Below are positions 48,489 through 58,309 of a stretch of 61,649 nt of DNA, one piece after another. The stretch's first letter is position 1. The number at the start of each line of letters is the position of its first letter. A program made the position numbers and the translations under genes. The DNA comes from Aquabacterium parvum. Its GTDB lineage: Bacteria > Pseudomonadota > Gammaproteobacteria > Burkholderiales > Burkholderiaceae_C. The notes under the pieces are model-generated. The model was not told the DNA's origin. It saw nothing but the letters and a program-made list of their open reading frames with translations, and made no database searches. Where the stretch lies: contig NZ_LFRI01000392.1 in assembly GCF_001447195.1 (NCBI RefSeq), forward strand, positions 1 through 61,649, in the 5' to 3' direction.

Positions 48489-50057
48489 CTAAGGTTTGGC
48501 GTCCTGCGCGGGTTGATCCGACCACCCGCCACCGACGGCTTTGTACAAGGCCACGGTGACGAGGGCGCGCGCGGTTTCTGCCTGGATGAGCTCGTCTTCG
48601 CGTTGCAGGGCAGAGAGTCGGGCTTCGATGGCACCCTGAAGCAGGCCGCTGCCTTCATCGAAGAGGCGTTGGGCGTGCCGTGCGCCCTGATCTGCAGTCA
48701 GCCAGGCCGATTGCAATTGAGTGGAGCGTTGATCCAGCGCACGACGGGTGCCGTAGGCGTTCTCGACGTCTTCCAGCGCGGTGAGCACGGTCTGCTCGTG
48801 CTGAGCGATGGCGGCTTCCAGCTGGGCGTCGGAGGCACGGATGCGCGCGCGGATGCGGCCGGCCTCGAAGATGGGCAGGTACAAGCCTGCGCCCCAGGAG
48901 GTGAAGCGGCCCGAGGCGCCGAGGTCGCCAATCTCGATGCGACCGTCGTTGGCCAGGAAGCCCAGGTAAAAGCGCGGCAGCAGGTCGGCCTTGGCGCTGC
49001 CAAGTTGGGCCGCGCGGGCCCGCACGAGCTGCGCGGTGCCGCGCACGTCCGGGCGGCGCTCCAGCACGTCGGAGGGCAGCACGGCGGGCAGCTTCGATGG
49101 GATGGCGCTGCCGTCTGCGGGGGCCTGGGCGGTGGGGGCGGGCAGTTGGGGCAGCTGCTCAGGTGCCTGACCGGTCAGCACGGCCATGCGGCGCAGGCGC
49201 GATTGCAGCAAGGTCTGCAGGGGGGCGGCGCCACCGCGCAGGGCTTGCACTTGCGCGCTCACGCGGTCGACGTCGTAGCGCGTGGCCTGGCCCGCGTCGA
49301 AGCGACCCTGTGCGTAGCGTTGCAGTCGCTCGGCCTGCGAGATGGTGCGCTGGAGCACGCCGATGCGTCGCTCCAGGCTGCGCGCCTCGACGTAGTTGGC
49401 GGCGATGTCGCCAGCCACCATCAACTGGGCGCCGTGCAGGCGCTCTTCGTTGGCCAGGGCCGCGCTGCGGGCGGCTTCTGCGTCGCTGCGGCGCGAGCCG
49501 AAGATGTCGACTTCCCAGGTGGCCGCGAAGCCATGCCCGCTGTAGGCGCTGATGGGCAGCTTGGGCGCGTTGATGCTGGGCAGGCTGATGGGGGGCAGGT
49601 TAGGCAGGGGCAAGGGCAGGCCTGGCACCGACGTGGGCGCTTGCACTTGGCTGGGTGTTTGCACGCCCGCCTCGTTCTGCTGGGTGCGTCCGGCATAGCC
49701 CAGTGCGGCCAGGGTGGGGTAGAGGGCCGATTCGGCCTGGGTGACGACGGCCCGGGCTTCGCGAACGCGCGCCGCAGCGATGCGCACGTCGGCGTTGGCG
49801 GTCAGGCCTTTTTCGATCAGCGCATGCAGGGTCGGATCGGGGATGCCTTGCCACCAGCGAGAGAGGTCAGTCGGCTCGTCATCGGTGGGGGGGGCTGGCT
49901 TGACTTGCGTGAAGCGATCGGGAGCGTGGACCTGGCCAGGGGGCAAGTTCACTTCGATGGTGGTGCAGGCCGTGAGGGTCAGCAGCCATGCGCCGATGGT
50001 GAGCGGCAGGAATGGACGCCTGATGAGGGGCGCAAGGGCTTGAAGTGGCTGATGCAT
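48489..50057 (-). CDS. NodT-family outer-membrane efflux lipoprotein of the ABC/PHA operon
   Basis: A 522-residue TolC-like channel. The lipobox LTLTAC gives lipidated Cys31. Family motifs: WWQGIPDPTLHALIEKGL, TWEVDIFGSRRSDAEAARS and LERRPDVRGTAQLVRARA. Last gene of the seven-gene minus-strand operon, 9 bp after the MaoC/PTA fusion. It would form the outer-membrane exit for the HlyD-RbbA-YhhJ exporter encoded at the operon's other end. Similar in class to, but distinct from, the protein at 23322-24854. Confidence 0.92.
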   Translation of the reverse strand: MHQPLQALAPLIRRPFLPLTIGAWLLTLTACTTIEVNLPPGQVHAPDRFTQVKPAPPTDDEPTDLSRWWQGIPDPTLHALIEKGLTANADVRIAAARVREARAVVTQAESALYPTLAALGYAGRTQQNEAGVQTPSQVQAPTSVPGLPLPLPNLPPISLPSINAPKLPISAYSGHGFAATWEVDIFGSRRSDAEAARSAALANEERLHGAQLMVAGDIAANYVEARSLERRIGVLQRTISQAERLQRYAQGRFDAGQATRYDVDRVSAQVQALRGGAAPLQTLLQSRLRRMAVLTGQAPEQLPQLPAPTAQAPADGSAIPSKLPAVLPSDVLERRPDVRGTAQLVRARAAQLGSAKADLLPRFYLGFLANDGRIEIGDLGASGRFTSWGAGLYLPIFEAGRIRARIRASDAQLEAAIAQHEQTVLTALEDVENAYGTRRALDQRSTQLQSAWLTADQGARHAQRLFDEGSGLLQGAIEARLSALQREDELIQAETARALVTVALYKAVGGGWSDQPAQDAKP

Positions 50058-50066
50058 GGTTCAGGT

Positions 50067-51491
50067 TCAGGTCTTCGATGCGGTGGTGGTGCGGGCCTGC
50101 AGCAATGCGAGTGCGGCCGACGCCAGGCGTGTGCGCGGTGTGTCGGTTGCGCTGTGCAGGATCACGGGCACTTGGGCGCCCAGCACGATGCCGGCCACGT
50201 CGGCGTGGGCCAGGTGGATCAGCTGCTTGACCAGCATGTCGCCGGTTTCGAGGTTGGGCACGAGCAGCACGTTGGCCTGGCCCGCCACGAGCGAATCGGC
50301 GTGTCGCACCCGAGCGGCTTCCGGGCTGATGGCGGCATCGAAGGGCAGGGGGCCATCGACGAGGCCACCCGTGACCTGGCCTTGCTGTGCCAGTTTGCAC
50401 AGGGCCAGGGCGTCCACCGACGACGTCAGTGTGCTGCCAGGCTCGTTGGCGGCCGAGAGCACCGCCAGGCGTGGGCTCAGTCCCATCTGCAGGGCCAGGT
50501 CCATGGCGTTCTGGGCGATGTCGCGTTTGGCTTCGAGGGTGGGCTGGATGTTGAGGGCGGCGTCGGTGATGAGCAGGGGCTCGTCTCGGCCTGGCACGTC
50601 GGCGATGAAGGCATGGCTGATCCGGCGGGTGGCACGCAGCCCACCTTCACGAGCCATGAGGGCCTGCAGCAATTCACGGGTGGGCACGGCGCCTTGCATC
50701 AGCACCTCGGCTTTGCCTAGGTGGATCAGTTGCAGTCCCTCGCGCAGGCTGGTGCTTGCATCAGGTGCTCGGTTCTGAGCAGGGCCGCCGTCCTGCCAGC
50801 GTGCAGGCGAGAGGTCGATGCCGTGGGTCTGCGCAAGGGCTTCGATGTCAGCACGCGGCCCCACGAGCCAAGGTTCGATCAGGCCGGCACGTTGGGCCTG
50901 CATGGCGGCTTGCAAGGCCGTGGCCTCGAGCGGGTGGATGACGGCGCAGCGCATGGGCCTCAGGTCTTGCACACGTTGCATCAACCGCGTGAAACCCTCG
51001 TGGTGACGCAGCTGCAGTTCAGGCAGGGGGGCGGCAGGGCGGCACACCTTCACGTCGGGCGCGATGACCTCGGCCTCGCCGGTGATGACGGGCTTGCCGG
51101 CCTGGTTGCTGCACAGGCAGTCGAGGACGACGCGGTGGTTCTCGAGCTTGTGCTTCACCGTCACGGTGACGGTGACCACGTCGCCCAGCCCCACCGGCCG
51201 CACGAAGGCCAGCGACTGTTTGACGTAGATGGTGCCCGGGCCGGGCAGGCGCGTGCCCAGCACCGTGGAAATGAGGGTGCCACCCCACATGCCGTGCGCG
51301 ATGACCTTGTGAAAGGGCGTCTCGCGGGCGTAGGCCTCGTCCAGGTGCGCGGGGTTGACGTCCCCGCTGAGCAGCGCGAAGAGCTCGATGTCCTGCTGAG
51401 TCAGTGTGCGGGTGAGGCTGGCCGACTCGCCGATGGCGAGTTCGTCGTAGCAGCGGTTTTCCAGCAGCCGGGGGGTGTCGGGCGTGCTCAT
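50067..51491 (-). CDS. Bifunctional MaoC enoyl-CoA hydratase / phosphate acetyltransferase
   Basis: A 474-residue fusion. Residues about 10-140 form a MaoC-like hotdog domain (ALLSGDVNPAHLDEAYARET, HGMWGGTLISTVLGTRLPG), an (R)-specific enoyl-CoA hydratase type. Residues about 165-470 form a phosphate acyltransferase domain (Pta/Ptb type) with AQPTL-like substrate motifs (RRISHAFIADVPG, LLITDAALNIQPTL, NVLLVPNLETGDMLVK). Such fusions usually neighbour an acetate kinase, absent here. It could turn enoyl-CoA into 3-hydroxyacyl-CoA for the adjacent PHA synthase and exchange CoA for phosphate. Confidence 0.9.
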   Translation of the reverse strand: MSTPDTPRLLENRCYDELAIGESASLTRTLTQQDIELFALLSGDVNPAHLDEAYARETPFHKVIAHGMWGGTLISTVLGTRLPGPGTIYVKQSLAFVRPVGLGDVVTVTVTVKHKLENHRVVLDCLCSNQAGKPVITGEAEVIAPDVKVCRPAAPLPELQLRHHEGFTRLMQRVQDLRPMRCAVIHPLEATALQAAMQAQRAGLIEPWLVGPRADIEALAQTHGIDLSPARWQDGGPAQNRAPDASTSLREGLQLIHLGKAEVLMQGAVPTRELLQALMAREGGLRATRRISHAFIADVPGRDEPLLITDAALNIQPTLEAKRDIAQNAMDLALQMGLSPRLAVLSAANEPGSTLTSSVDALALCKLAQQGQVTGGLVDGPLPFDAAISPEAARVRHADSLVAGQANVLLVPNLETGDMLVKQLIHLAHADVAGIVLGAQVPVILHSATDTPRTRLASAALALLQARTTTASKT

Positions 51492-51536
51492 GGTCTCGGC
51501 CTTGGCTGTTTGCTCGCTTGTCTGCTTGCGCGAGGG

Positions 51537-53279
51537 TCAGGCTTGCTTGACATAGTGGCCTGGTGCGTCGGGCAGCTTCTGCTTGCGGCCCGGCACGCCC
51601 ATGGGCGGAGGCGCTTGGCGCGTCCCCGAGTGAGTGGCCAGCCAAGCCTGCCATGTGGGCCACCAAGAGCCTTCTGTGTGGGGCACCTCGGCCTGCCAGC
51701 GCTCGGGCGAGACGTAGGCTTCGGTGGGTGGGCGGTGGTGAACCTGGAAGTGGCGGCCCTTGTGCCCGGGCTCGCTGACGATGCCGGCGTTGTGGCCGCC
51801 GCTGGTGAGCACGAAGGTGATGTCCAGCGGCAGCAGGTGCAGCTTGTAGACGGACTTCCAGGGCGCGACGTGGTCGGTCACGGTGCCCACTGCGAAGCAG
51901 GGCACATGGATGTCGGTGAACCAGATGGGGCGGCCATCGACCTCGTAGCGGCCACCGGCCAGGTCGTTGTGCAAGAAGAGCTTGTGCAGGTACTCCGAAT
52001 GCATGCGGTAAGGCATGCGCGTGGTGTCGGCGTTCCAGGCCATCAAGTCGTTGGGGCGGTCACGCTGGCCGAGCATGTAGTTCTTGAGCGCGCGCGACCA
52101 GATCAGGTCGTCGGCGTGCAGCAGCTGGAAGGTGCCAGCCATCTGCGAGCCCTTGAGGTAGCCCTGCTGAGCCATCATCGACTCGATGAGCTCGACCTCG
52201 CTCTCGTTGATGAACATGAGCAGCTCGCCGGCCTCGGTGAAGTCGCCCTGCGCGGCGAACAGCGTCATCGACGCGAGGCGATCGTCCTTTTCGCGGCCCA
52301 TGGTGGCGGCGGCGATCATCAGCAGCGTGCCGCCCAGGCAATAGCCGGTGGCGTGCACCTTCTGGCCGGGCACGATGCGGCCGATGGTGTCGAGCGCGGC
52401 CATCACGCCATCCTGGCGGTAGTCGTCCAGGCCCTTGCAGCGGTCGTCCTCCGTGGGGTTCTTCCAGGAAATCATGAACACCGTGTGGCCTTGGTCAACC
52501 AGGTGCTTGACCAGCGAGTTGTGTGGCGCCAGGTCGAGGATGTAGTACTTCATGATCCAGGCCGGCACGATGAGCACGGGTTCGGGGTGCACGGTCTCGG
52601 TGGTGGGGCTGTACTGGATCAGCTCGATGAGGTCGTTGCGAAACACGACCCTGCCTGGCGTGATGGCCACGTTCTCGCCCGGCTTGAAGGCCTCTGCCCC
52701 AGCGGGCGGCAGGTTGCGCGCGATGCGCTGCAGGTCATCGGCCCAGTTGGCGGCACCGCGCACGAGGTTCATGCCGCCTTCGCGGGCGGTGGTGGAGATG
52801 ACGTCCGGGTTCAGCCAGGGGATGTTGGCCGGGTTGAAGACGTCGAGCCACTGGCGGGCGGCGAAAGCGGCGATGTCCTGGTGGCGGTGGTTCAGTCCCG
52901 GCACGCCATGGGTGGCGCGGTGCCAGGCCCGCTCGAGGATGTGAAAGCCCTGAGACCAGGCGTTGAAAGGCCATTGCTGCCAGCCCTCGCTGGCAAAGCG
53001 ACGGTCGGGCAGGTCTGAGGGCCGGCCCTGGGGGTCGGTGCCCAGGTGCGCATGAGCCGGGTTGGTGACGGCTGCACTCAGGTCTTCTGCGGTCTGCTTG
53101 ATGAGGTCGAGCTGCTTGCCTGGCGAGATCATCAGGTGCGAGAGCCAGTCCAGGTAGACCAGCGTGGTCTGGATGGGCGAGATGCCGCTCATCAACTGGC
53201 CGATGTCGCCATGCACCTGGCGGTCCAGCGCGCGGACCCAGTCGTTCCAGCTCATGTCTTTCGGGGGGCATTCGCTCAT
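51537..53279 (-). CDS. Second polyhydroxyalkanoate synthase (class I-like)
   Basis: A 580-residue PHA polymerase. The lipase-like box GYCLGGT contains the nucleophilic Cys; the catalytic Asp is in VTDHVAPW and the His in SGGHNAGI. NPANIPWLNPDVI and WIMKYYILDLAPHNSLV are family hallmarks. It lacks the basic tail of the synthase at 12236. ATG 53279 has GGAG upstream. It is embedded between an ABC permease gene (34 bp) and the MaoC/PTA gene (45 bp). It may make a polymer or oligomer of different acyl chains. Confidence 0.93.
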   Translation of the reverse strand: MSECPPKDMSWNDWVRALDRQVHGDIGQLMSGISPIQTTLVYLDWLSHLMISPGKQLDLIKQTAEDLSAAVTNPAHAHLGTDPQGRPSDLPDRRFASEGWQQWPFNAWSQGFHILERAWHRATHGVPGLNHRHQDIAAFAARQWLDVFNPANIPWLNPDVISTTAREGGMNLVRGAANWADDLQRIARNLPPAGAEAFKPGENVAITPGRVVFRNDLIELIQYSPTTETVHPEPVLIVPAWIMKYYILDLAPHNSLVKHLVDQGHTVFMISWKNPTEDDRCKGLDDYRQDGVMAALDTIGRIVPGQKVHATGYCLGGTLLMIAAATMGREKDDRLASMTLFAAQGDFTEAGELLMFINESEVELIESMMAQQGYLKGSQMAGTFQLLHADDLIWSRALKNYMLGQRDRPNDLMAWNADTTRMPYRMHSEYLHKLFLHNDLAGGRYEVDGRPIWFTDIHVPCFAVGTVTDHVAPWKSVYKLHLLPLDITFVLTSGGHNAGIVSEPGHKGRHFQVHHRPPTEAYVSPERWQAEVPHTEGSWWPTWQAWLATHSGTRQAPPPMGVPGRKQKLPDAPGHYVKQA

Positions 53280-53313
53280 GGTTTGCTCCAGGCTTGTGCT
53301 GACGATGCCGGCT

Positions 53314-54453
53314 TCAGCCTTGCCGCGCCAGCATCGAACGGAATCGCGACAACGCGATGAAGAGGAAGACCGCCCCGGCCACAGAGACGGCGAGCAGTTG
53401 CGGCCAGACGATGTCCAGGCCCGCGCCGCGGTACAGCACGGCGTGGGTGAGTTTGACGAACTGCGTGGTGGGCGAGACCTGCACCACGCCCTGCATCAGC
53501 TCGGGCATGCTCTCGACCGGCGTGGCAGCGCCCGAGAGCAGGTACAGCACGACGTAGACCGGTGCGGCCAGCAAACCGAATTGCGGCATCGACGAGGTGA
53601 CCGTGGCCAGCAGCACGCCCAGCGAGGTCACGGCAAACAGGTAGGCCGCTGTCCCAAGCAGGAACAAGGTGATCGAGCCCAGCAGCGGCACGCCCAGCCA
53701 GCCCCGCACCACGAACATCAGCGACAGCCACACCGCCAGCAGGATCACACCGCCATTGGCGAGGATTTTGGCCATTGCGATTTCAGAGGGGCGCACCGGC
53801 ATCACCAGCAGGTGCTCGATGGTGCCGTGTTCGCGCTCGCGGATGACGGCTGCGCCCACCAGGATGATGGCCAGCACCGTGATGTTGGTGATGATGAGCA
53901 TCACCGAGGTGAACCAGTGCGACTGGTTGTTGGGGTTGAACTCGAGGTGGATGACAGGGCGGGCAGGCAGCAGGCTGTCGATGCCCTGTTGGTGGAAGTA
54001 GCCGAGCAGCTCTTGCAGGAAGACCTCATTGAGGTAGGCCACCCCCAGGCCCGCCTGCGTCATGGCCGTGGCGTCCACGGTGACCTGGATGGCGGGCGCG
54101 CGCCCGGCCAGCACGTCGGCCTCGAAATGCGGCGGCACGTCGATGACGAAGATGACGTCGCCGCGGTCCAGCGCCGGGCCGGCCTGCTGCGTGGTGATGT
54201 CTCGCGGTGGCTGGAAATAGGGCGCGCGGATGGCGTCGCGCAGTCGCATGGACAGCGCCGACTGGTCGGCATCGATCCAGCCCACCGAGGCGTGCGAGAC
54301 CTCGGCCTTGACGCCCTTGGCCGTCGTGTAGACCGAGATCGTGAACGCAAACAGGATCAGCGCGACCAGGGGCAGGTCGCCCAGCAGGCTGCGCAGCTCT
54401 TTCGCCGACAGCTTGGCGACGTTGAGCAGCCATTGGCGGGTGTCGTGCCCCAT
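53314..54453 (-). CDS. ABC-2 type transporter permease (YhhJ-like)
   Basis: A 379-residue permease. One N-terminal helix (LPLVALILFAFTISVYT) precedes a periplasmic domain of about 130 residues, then five C-terminal helices. AAVIREREHGTIEHLLVMPV is the conserved ABC-2 coupling motif, and YLLSGAATPVESMP fits the YhhJ/YbhS group. It sits 3 bp after the RbbA-like gene and pairs with it as the second permease half. Start ATG 54453. Confidence 0.92.
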   Translation of the reverse strand: MGHDTRQWLLNVAKLSAKELRSLLGDLPLVALILFAFTISVYTTAKGVKAEVSHASVGWIDADQSALSMRLRDAIRAPYFQPPRDITTQQAGPALDRGDVIFVIDVPPHFEADVLAGRAPAIQVTVDATAMTQAGLGVAYLNEVFLQELLGYFHQQGIDSLLPARPVIHLEFNPNNQSHWFTSVMLIITNITVLAIILVGAAVIREREHGTIEHLLVMPVRPSEIAMAKILANGGVILLAVWLSLMFVVRGWLGVPLLGSITLFLLGTAAYLFAVTSLGVLLATVTSSMPQFGLLAAPVYVVLYLLSGAATPVESMPELMQGVVQVSPTTQFVKLTHAVLYRGAGLDIVWPQLLAVSVAGAVFLFIALSRFRSMLARQG

Positions 54454-54456
54454 GTC

Positions 54457-57288
54457 TCAAGCCTCCTGCTTGCGCACAGCCAGCCGCGCCAACGCCAGGT
54501 AGCCCAGGCCGAAAGCCAGCAGCGCCGCGTACATGGGTCCGAAGCTGTCAAAACTCAGGCCCTTGGTGAAGCTGCCCAGGCTGATGAGCTGGAACCACGA
54601 GGCCGGAAAGCCCTGGCCCACCCAAAGCGCCGCACCCGTGAGCGTGGACACCGGATACAGCAGGCCCGAAAAGTTGATGGAGGGGATCAGGCAGACGATG
54701 GCCGTGGCGAAGGTGGCCGCCACCTGCGACTTCAAAAAGGCCGAGATCAGCAGGCCCAGCGCCGTGGTGGCGAAGACGAAGCACAGCGCCCCCAGGCTCA
54801 GCGCAAAGAAGTTGCCCTTGAGCGGCACCTGCAGCACCACGATGGTCAGGAACACCAGGCTGAGGTAGCTCAGCATGGCCAGGCAGATGTAGGGCAGTTG
54901 CTTGCCCACCAGGAACTGCCCCACGCTGGCCGGCGAGGCATAGAGGTTGAGGATGGAGCCCATCTCTTTCTCGCGCACCACGCCCAGCGCTGTCAGCATG
55001 GCCGGGATGATGATCAGGCACAGCATCAGAAGGCCTGGTGTGGAGGCGTAGATGCTGCGAAAGGCCTGGTTGTACGAAAAGCGGGGCTCCAGGCGCGCGG
55101 GCAAGGTCGGCACCTTCAGACCCGGGGTTTCCTGTGCGAAGCGCATGGCGTGCTCCAGCAGGATGCCTCGGGCATAACCGCGAACGTTCTCGGCGGTGAA
55201 GGTCTGTGCGCCATCGATGTACAGGGCCACATCGGGGCGCCGTCCTTGGACAAGGTCGCGCCCGAAACCCGGCGGAATCTCGATCACCAGCACCACCTCG
55301 TGTGCGCGCAGCAGGGCATCGCCGTCTTCGATCGTCTGCACCGAGCCTTTGCGTTGAAAGTAGCGCGAGCCCTCGAAGTGCTCGACCAGCTGCCTGCTGT
55401 CGTGCGTCTGGTCGCGGTCGAGCACGGTGAAGCTGGCCTTCTGGATGTCGAAGGAGATGCTCCACGCTGCCGTGACCAGCAGGATGATCGGACCCAGCAG
55501 GGCGAAGGTCAGGCGGATCGGGTCGCGCTTGAGTTCCATGGCCTCGCGGCGCGCGAAAGCCCAGGTGCGGGCCCACCAGTCGAGCAGCGTGCGCTCGCGC
55601 ATCGCACGCACCGAGCTTCTCAAAGTGTCGGCGGCATCCTGAGCATGCAACGAGGTCGGACCAGGCGCATGGGAGGCAGCGAGGGTGTTCTGTGCAGGCG
55701 CGGCTGGCGTGCGAGCCGTGGCCGCCATCTGGGCCGCCTGCACCGTCGTGTCGGCCGCCTGCAGGTGCGCCACGAAGGCGTCTTCCAGCGACGTGGCGCC
55801 TTGAGCTTGCTGCAGCGCCTGGGGCGAACCCACGGCCAGCACCCGCCCTCGGTGCATCAGCGAGATGCGGTCACATCGCTCGGCCTCGTTCATGAAATGG
55901 GTCGACACGAAGATGGTGACCTGCTCTTGCCTGGACAGCTGCACGAGCTGACGCCAGAACAGGTCACGCGCGGCCGGGTCAACGCCCGAGGTGGGCTCAT
56001 CGAGGATCAGCACCTCGGGTTTGTGCAGGCAGGCAGCGGCCAGTTGCAGGCGTTGGCGGATGCCCAGCGACAGCTCGCTGGGCCGGGCCTCGGCGTGTTC
56101 GCTCAGGTCGAAGCGCTGCAGTGCGTCGCCGATGGCGTGCTCGGCCACATCACCTTCCATGCGATACAGGCGCGCGTGCAGCACCAGGTTCTGCCGAACG
56201 CTCAGCTCGTCATACAGAGAGAAGGCCTGCGACATGTAGCCCACCTTCATGCGCGTCTCGAGGTTGCGTGGGTCGATGGGCGCGCCCAGCAACTGTGCCG
56301 AGCCCGAGCTGATGTCCAGCAGCCCCGTGAGCATCTTCATGGTCGTCGTCTTGCCGCAACCGTTCGAGCCCAGGAAGCCGAAGATCTCGCCACGCTCGAT
56401 GCGAAAGCTCACGTTGTCCACGGCGATGAAGTCACCGAAGCGGCGCGTCAGGCCCTGGGCCTCGATGGCGGGCGGCCCATCCGCTGCGGGGCGAGGCGGG
56501 ATGATCAGCGGCTCGCTGCTGCCACGCGCATCCTCCGGCAGCAACTCGATGTAGGCCGCTTCAAGCGTGTGCTGCGGCGTGCGCGCCAGCACGTTCTCGG
56601 TGCGGTCGAACACCAGCACCTGCCCTGCGTTCATGGCCACCAGGTGCTCGAAGCGTTCGGCCTCTTCCATGTAGGCCGTCGCCACGATCACCGTCATGCC
56701 GGGGCGCTCGGCGCGCAGGGCTTCGACCAGGGCCCAGAACTGCCGCCGTGACAGCGGGTCCACGCCCGTGGTGGGCTCATCGAGGATGAGCAGATCGGGG
56801 TCGTGCACCAGCGAGCAACACAGGCCGAGTTTCTGCTTCATGCCACCGGACAACTTGCCCGCAGGCCGATCGCGAAAGGGCGCCAGGCCCGTGGCGTCGA
56901 GCAGCCGCTGGATGCGCGCCTCGCGCTCGGCCGCGCCCTGGCCGAACAGCCGCGCAAAGAAGTCGATGTTCTCGGCCACCGACAGCGTCGGGTAGAGGTT
57001 GCGGCCCAGGCCCTGCGGCATGAAAGCCACGCGAGGCGACAAGCGGGCGCGTGCCGACGCACTGGACAGGTCTTCACCCAGCACGTGGACACGGCCATGC
57101 TGGATCACCTTCACGCCGGCGATGAGCGACAGCAAGGTCGACTTGCCGACGCCGTCCGGCCCCACCAGCGCGATGGTGCGCCCTGCGGGCAGTTGCAGGC
57201 TGACATGTTCAAGCGCCCGGGTGTCACCGTATCGGTGGCCAAGGTCTCGCACATCCACGGCGATGGCGATCTCACTGGGGTGACTCAT
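54457..57288 (-). CDS. RbbA-like double-ATPase ABC transporter with C-terminal ABC-2 permease
   Basis: A 943-residue protein with three modules. ATPase 1 (about 10-240): Walker A GPDGVGKSTLL, signature LSGGMKQKLGLC, Walker B LLILDEPTTGVDP. ATPase 2 (about 275-510): GSNGCGKTTTM, LSLGIRQRLQL, VLILDEPTSGVDP. The permease (about 570-943) has a first helix LTFALLGPIILLVTAAWS, a periplasmic domain and five helices with VVREKEMGSILNLYASP. Called ribosome-associated ATPase/YhiH in E. coli, but the context here is export. It lies 4 bp after the HlyD gene. Confidence 0.94.
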   Translation of the reverse strand: MSHPSEIAIAVDVRDLGHRYGDTRALEHVSLQLPAGRTIALVGPDGVGKSTLLSLIAGVKVIQHGRVHVLGEDLSSASARARLSPRVAFMPQGLGRNLYPTLSVAENIDFFARLFGQGAAEREARIQRLLDATGLAPFRDRPAGKLSGGMKQKLGLCCSLVHDPDLLILDEPTTGVDPLSRRQFWALVEALRAERPGMTVIVATAYMEEAERFEHLVAMNAGQVLVFDRTENVLARTPQHTLEAAYIELLPEDARGSSEPLIIPPRPAADGPPAIEAQGLTRRFGDFIAVDNVSFRIERGEIFGFLGSNGCGKTTTMKMLTGLLDISSGSAQLLGAPIDPRNLETRMKVGYMSQAFSLYDELSVRQNLVLHARLYRMEGDVAEHAIGDALQRFDLSEHAEARPSELSLGIRQRLQLAAACLHKPEVLILDEPTSGVDPAARDLFWRQLVQLSRQEQVTIFVSTHFMNEAERCDRISLMHRGRVLAVGSPQALQQAQGATSLEDAFVAHLQAADTTVQAAQMAATARTPAAPAQNTLAASHAPGPTSLHAQDAADTLRSSVRAMRERTLLDWWARTWAFARREAMELKRDPIRLTFALLGPIILLVTAAWSISFDIQKASFTVLDRDQTHDSRQLVEHFEGSRYFQRKGSVQTIEDGDALLRAHEVVLVIEIPPGFGRDLVQGRRPDVALYIDGAQTFTAENVRGYARGILLEHAMRFAQETPGLKVPTLPARLEPRFSYNQAFRSIYASTPGLLMLCLIIIPAMLTALGVVREKEMGSILNLYASPASVGQFLVGKQLPYICLAMLSYLSLVFLTIVVLQVPLKGNFFALSLGALCFVFATTALGLLISAFLKSQVAATFATAIVCLIPSINFSGLLYPVSTLTGAALWVGQGFPASWFQLISLGSFTKGLSFDSFGPMYAALLAFGLGYLALARLAVRKQEA

Positions 57289-57292
57289 GCTG

Positions 57293-58309
57293 TCAACGCG
57301 GTTGATGATCGCTTGGACCAGCCCGCTCAGCGGGCAGCCTCACCATCAGCGATGCTGGCCAGGGCTTGCTGGCATCGCTGCGCACATGCCCATACCCGGT
57401 CAGCCCCGCTTTCACATGGGGCGCATGGCGGCGGGCCAGCTCAGGTGCCACCTTGAGCTTGACGCGAAAAACCAGCTTCTCGCGCTCAGCTGCCGTCTCC
57501 ACGTACTTGGGCGTGAACTGCGCCTCCGAAGCAACGAAGGACACCACCGCCGGGATGACGAACTGCGGCGCCGCGTCCAGCACGATGCGGGCCTCGTCAC
57601 CCAGCTTGAGTCCGCCCGCCACGTCGGTCGGCAGGAACAGCGTCATGTGCACCTCGGACGTGTTCAGCAGCGTGGCCACACGTCCCCCCGAGGGGATGAC
57701 CGAGCCCGGCTCGACCACGCGGTACTCGATGCGGCCGGCCACCGGCGCGCGCAGCACCAGGTCATCCAGTGCCACGTTCAAGCGCCTGATCTGGGCTTCG
57801 GCCTCGGCGCGCGCAGCGGTGGCTTCACCAATGGCTGCGCGGGCCACCTGGACGCCCGCTTGCTCGCCGTCGCGCTGGGCCGTGCGCCGCTCCACCTCAG
57901 CGCCTGAGACCAGCGCATCCTGCTTGAGCCGCGTCGCGTGGTCCAGCTCCAGTTGTGCGATGCGCGCCTGCACCTTGCGCACCTCGGTTTCGGCGCCCGC
58001 GCGCTGCATGGCCTGGGAGGCTCGATCGCGGGCGGCTTCCACGGCGGCACGTTGGGCCAGCAGGTCGGTCGGGTCCTGCCGTGCGATGACGTCGCCTGCC
58101 TTGACCAGGTCGCCCTCGCGCACCGGCAGTTCGATGACGCGCCCCGGGTACTTGGCCGCGACCTCGATGCGCTCGACCTCCACCCGGCCATTGCCTCGGT
58201 GGATGCCATCGGGCAGGCGGTCGCGCTGGGTGTTCACCCACCAGGCGACGCCCACGGCGGCGGCCAGGGTGGCGGCGATCAAGGTCCGGTTCAGGGTGCG
58301 TCGGTTCAT
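57293..58309 (-). CDS. HlyD-family periplasmic adaptor (YhiI-like)
   Basis: A 338-residue adaptor. One N-terminal anchor (LIAATLAAAVGVAWWV), a lipoyl half (KYPGRVIELPVREGDLVKAG), an antiparallel coiled coil (about residues 75-185), the second lipoyl half (LRAPVAGRIEYRV) and a beta-barrel domain. It overlaps the TetR stop by four bases and lies 4 bp before the RbbA-like gene. Its job is to connect the inner-membrane ABC pair to the NodT-type channel at the end of the operon. Confidence 0.93.
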   Translation of the reverse strand: MNRRTLNRTLIAATLAAAVGVAWWVNTQRDRLPDGIHRGNGRVEVERIEVAAKYPGRVIELPVREGDLVKAGDVIARQDPTDLLAQRAAVEAARDRASQAMQRAGAETEVRKVQARIAQLELDHATRLKQDALVSGAEVERRTAQRDGEQAGVQVARAAIGEATAARAEAEAQIRRLNVALDDLVLRAPVAGRIEYRVVEPGSVIPSGGRVATLLNTSEVHMTLFLPTDVAGGLKLGDEARIVLDAAPQFVIPAVVSFVASEAQFTPKYVETAAEREKLVFRVKLKVAPELARRHAPHVKAGLTGYGHVRSDASKPWPASLMVRLPAERAGPSDHQPR

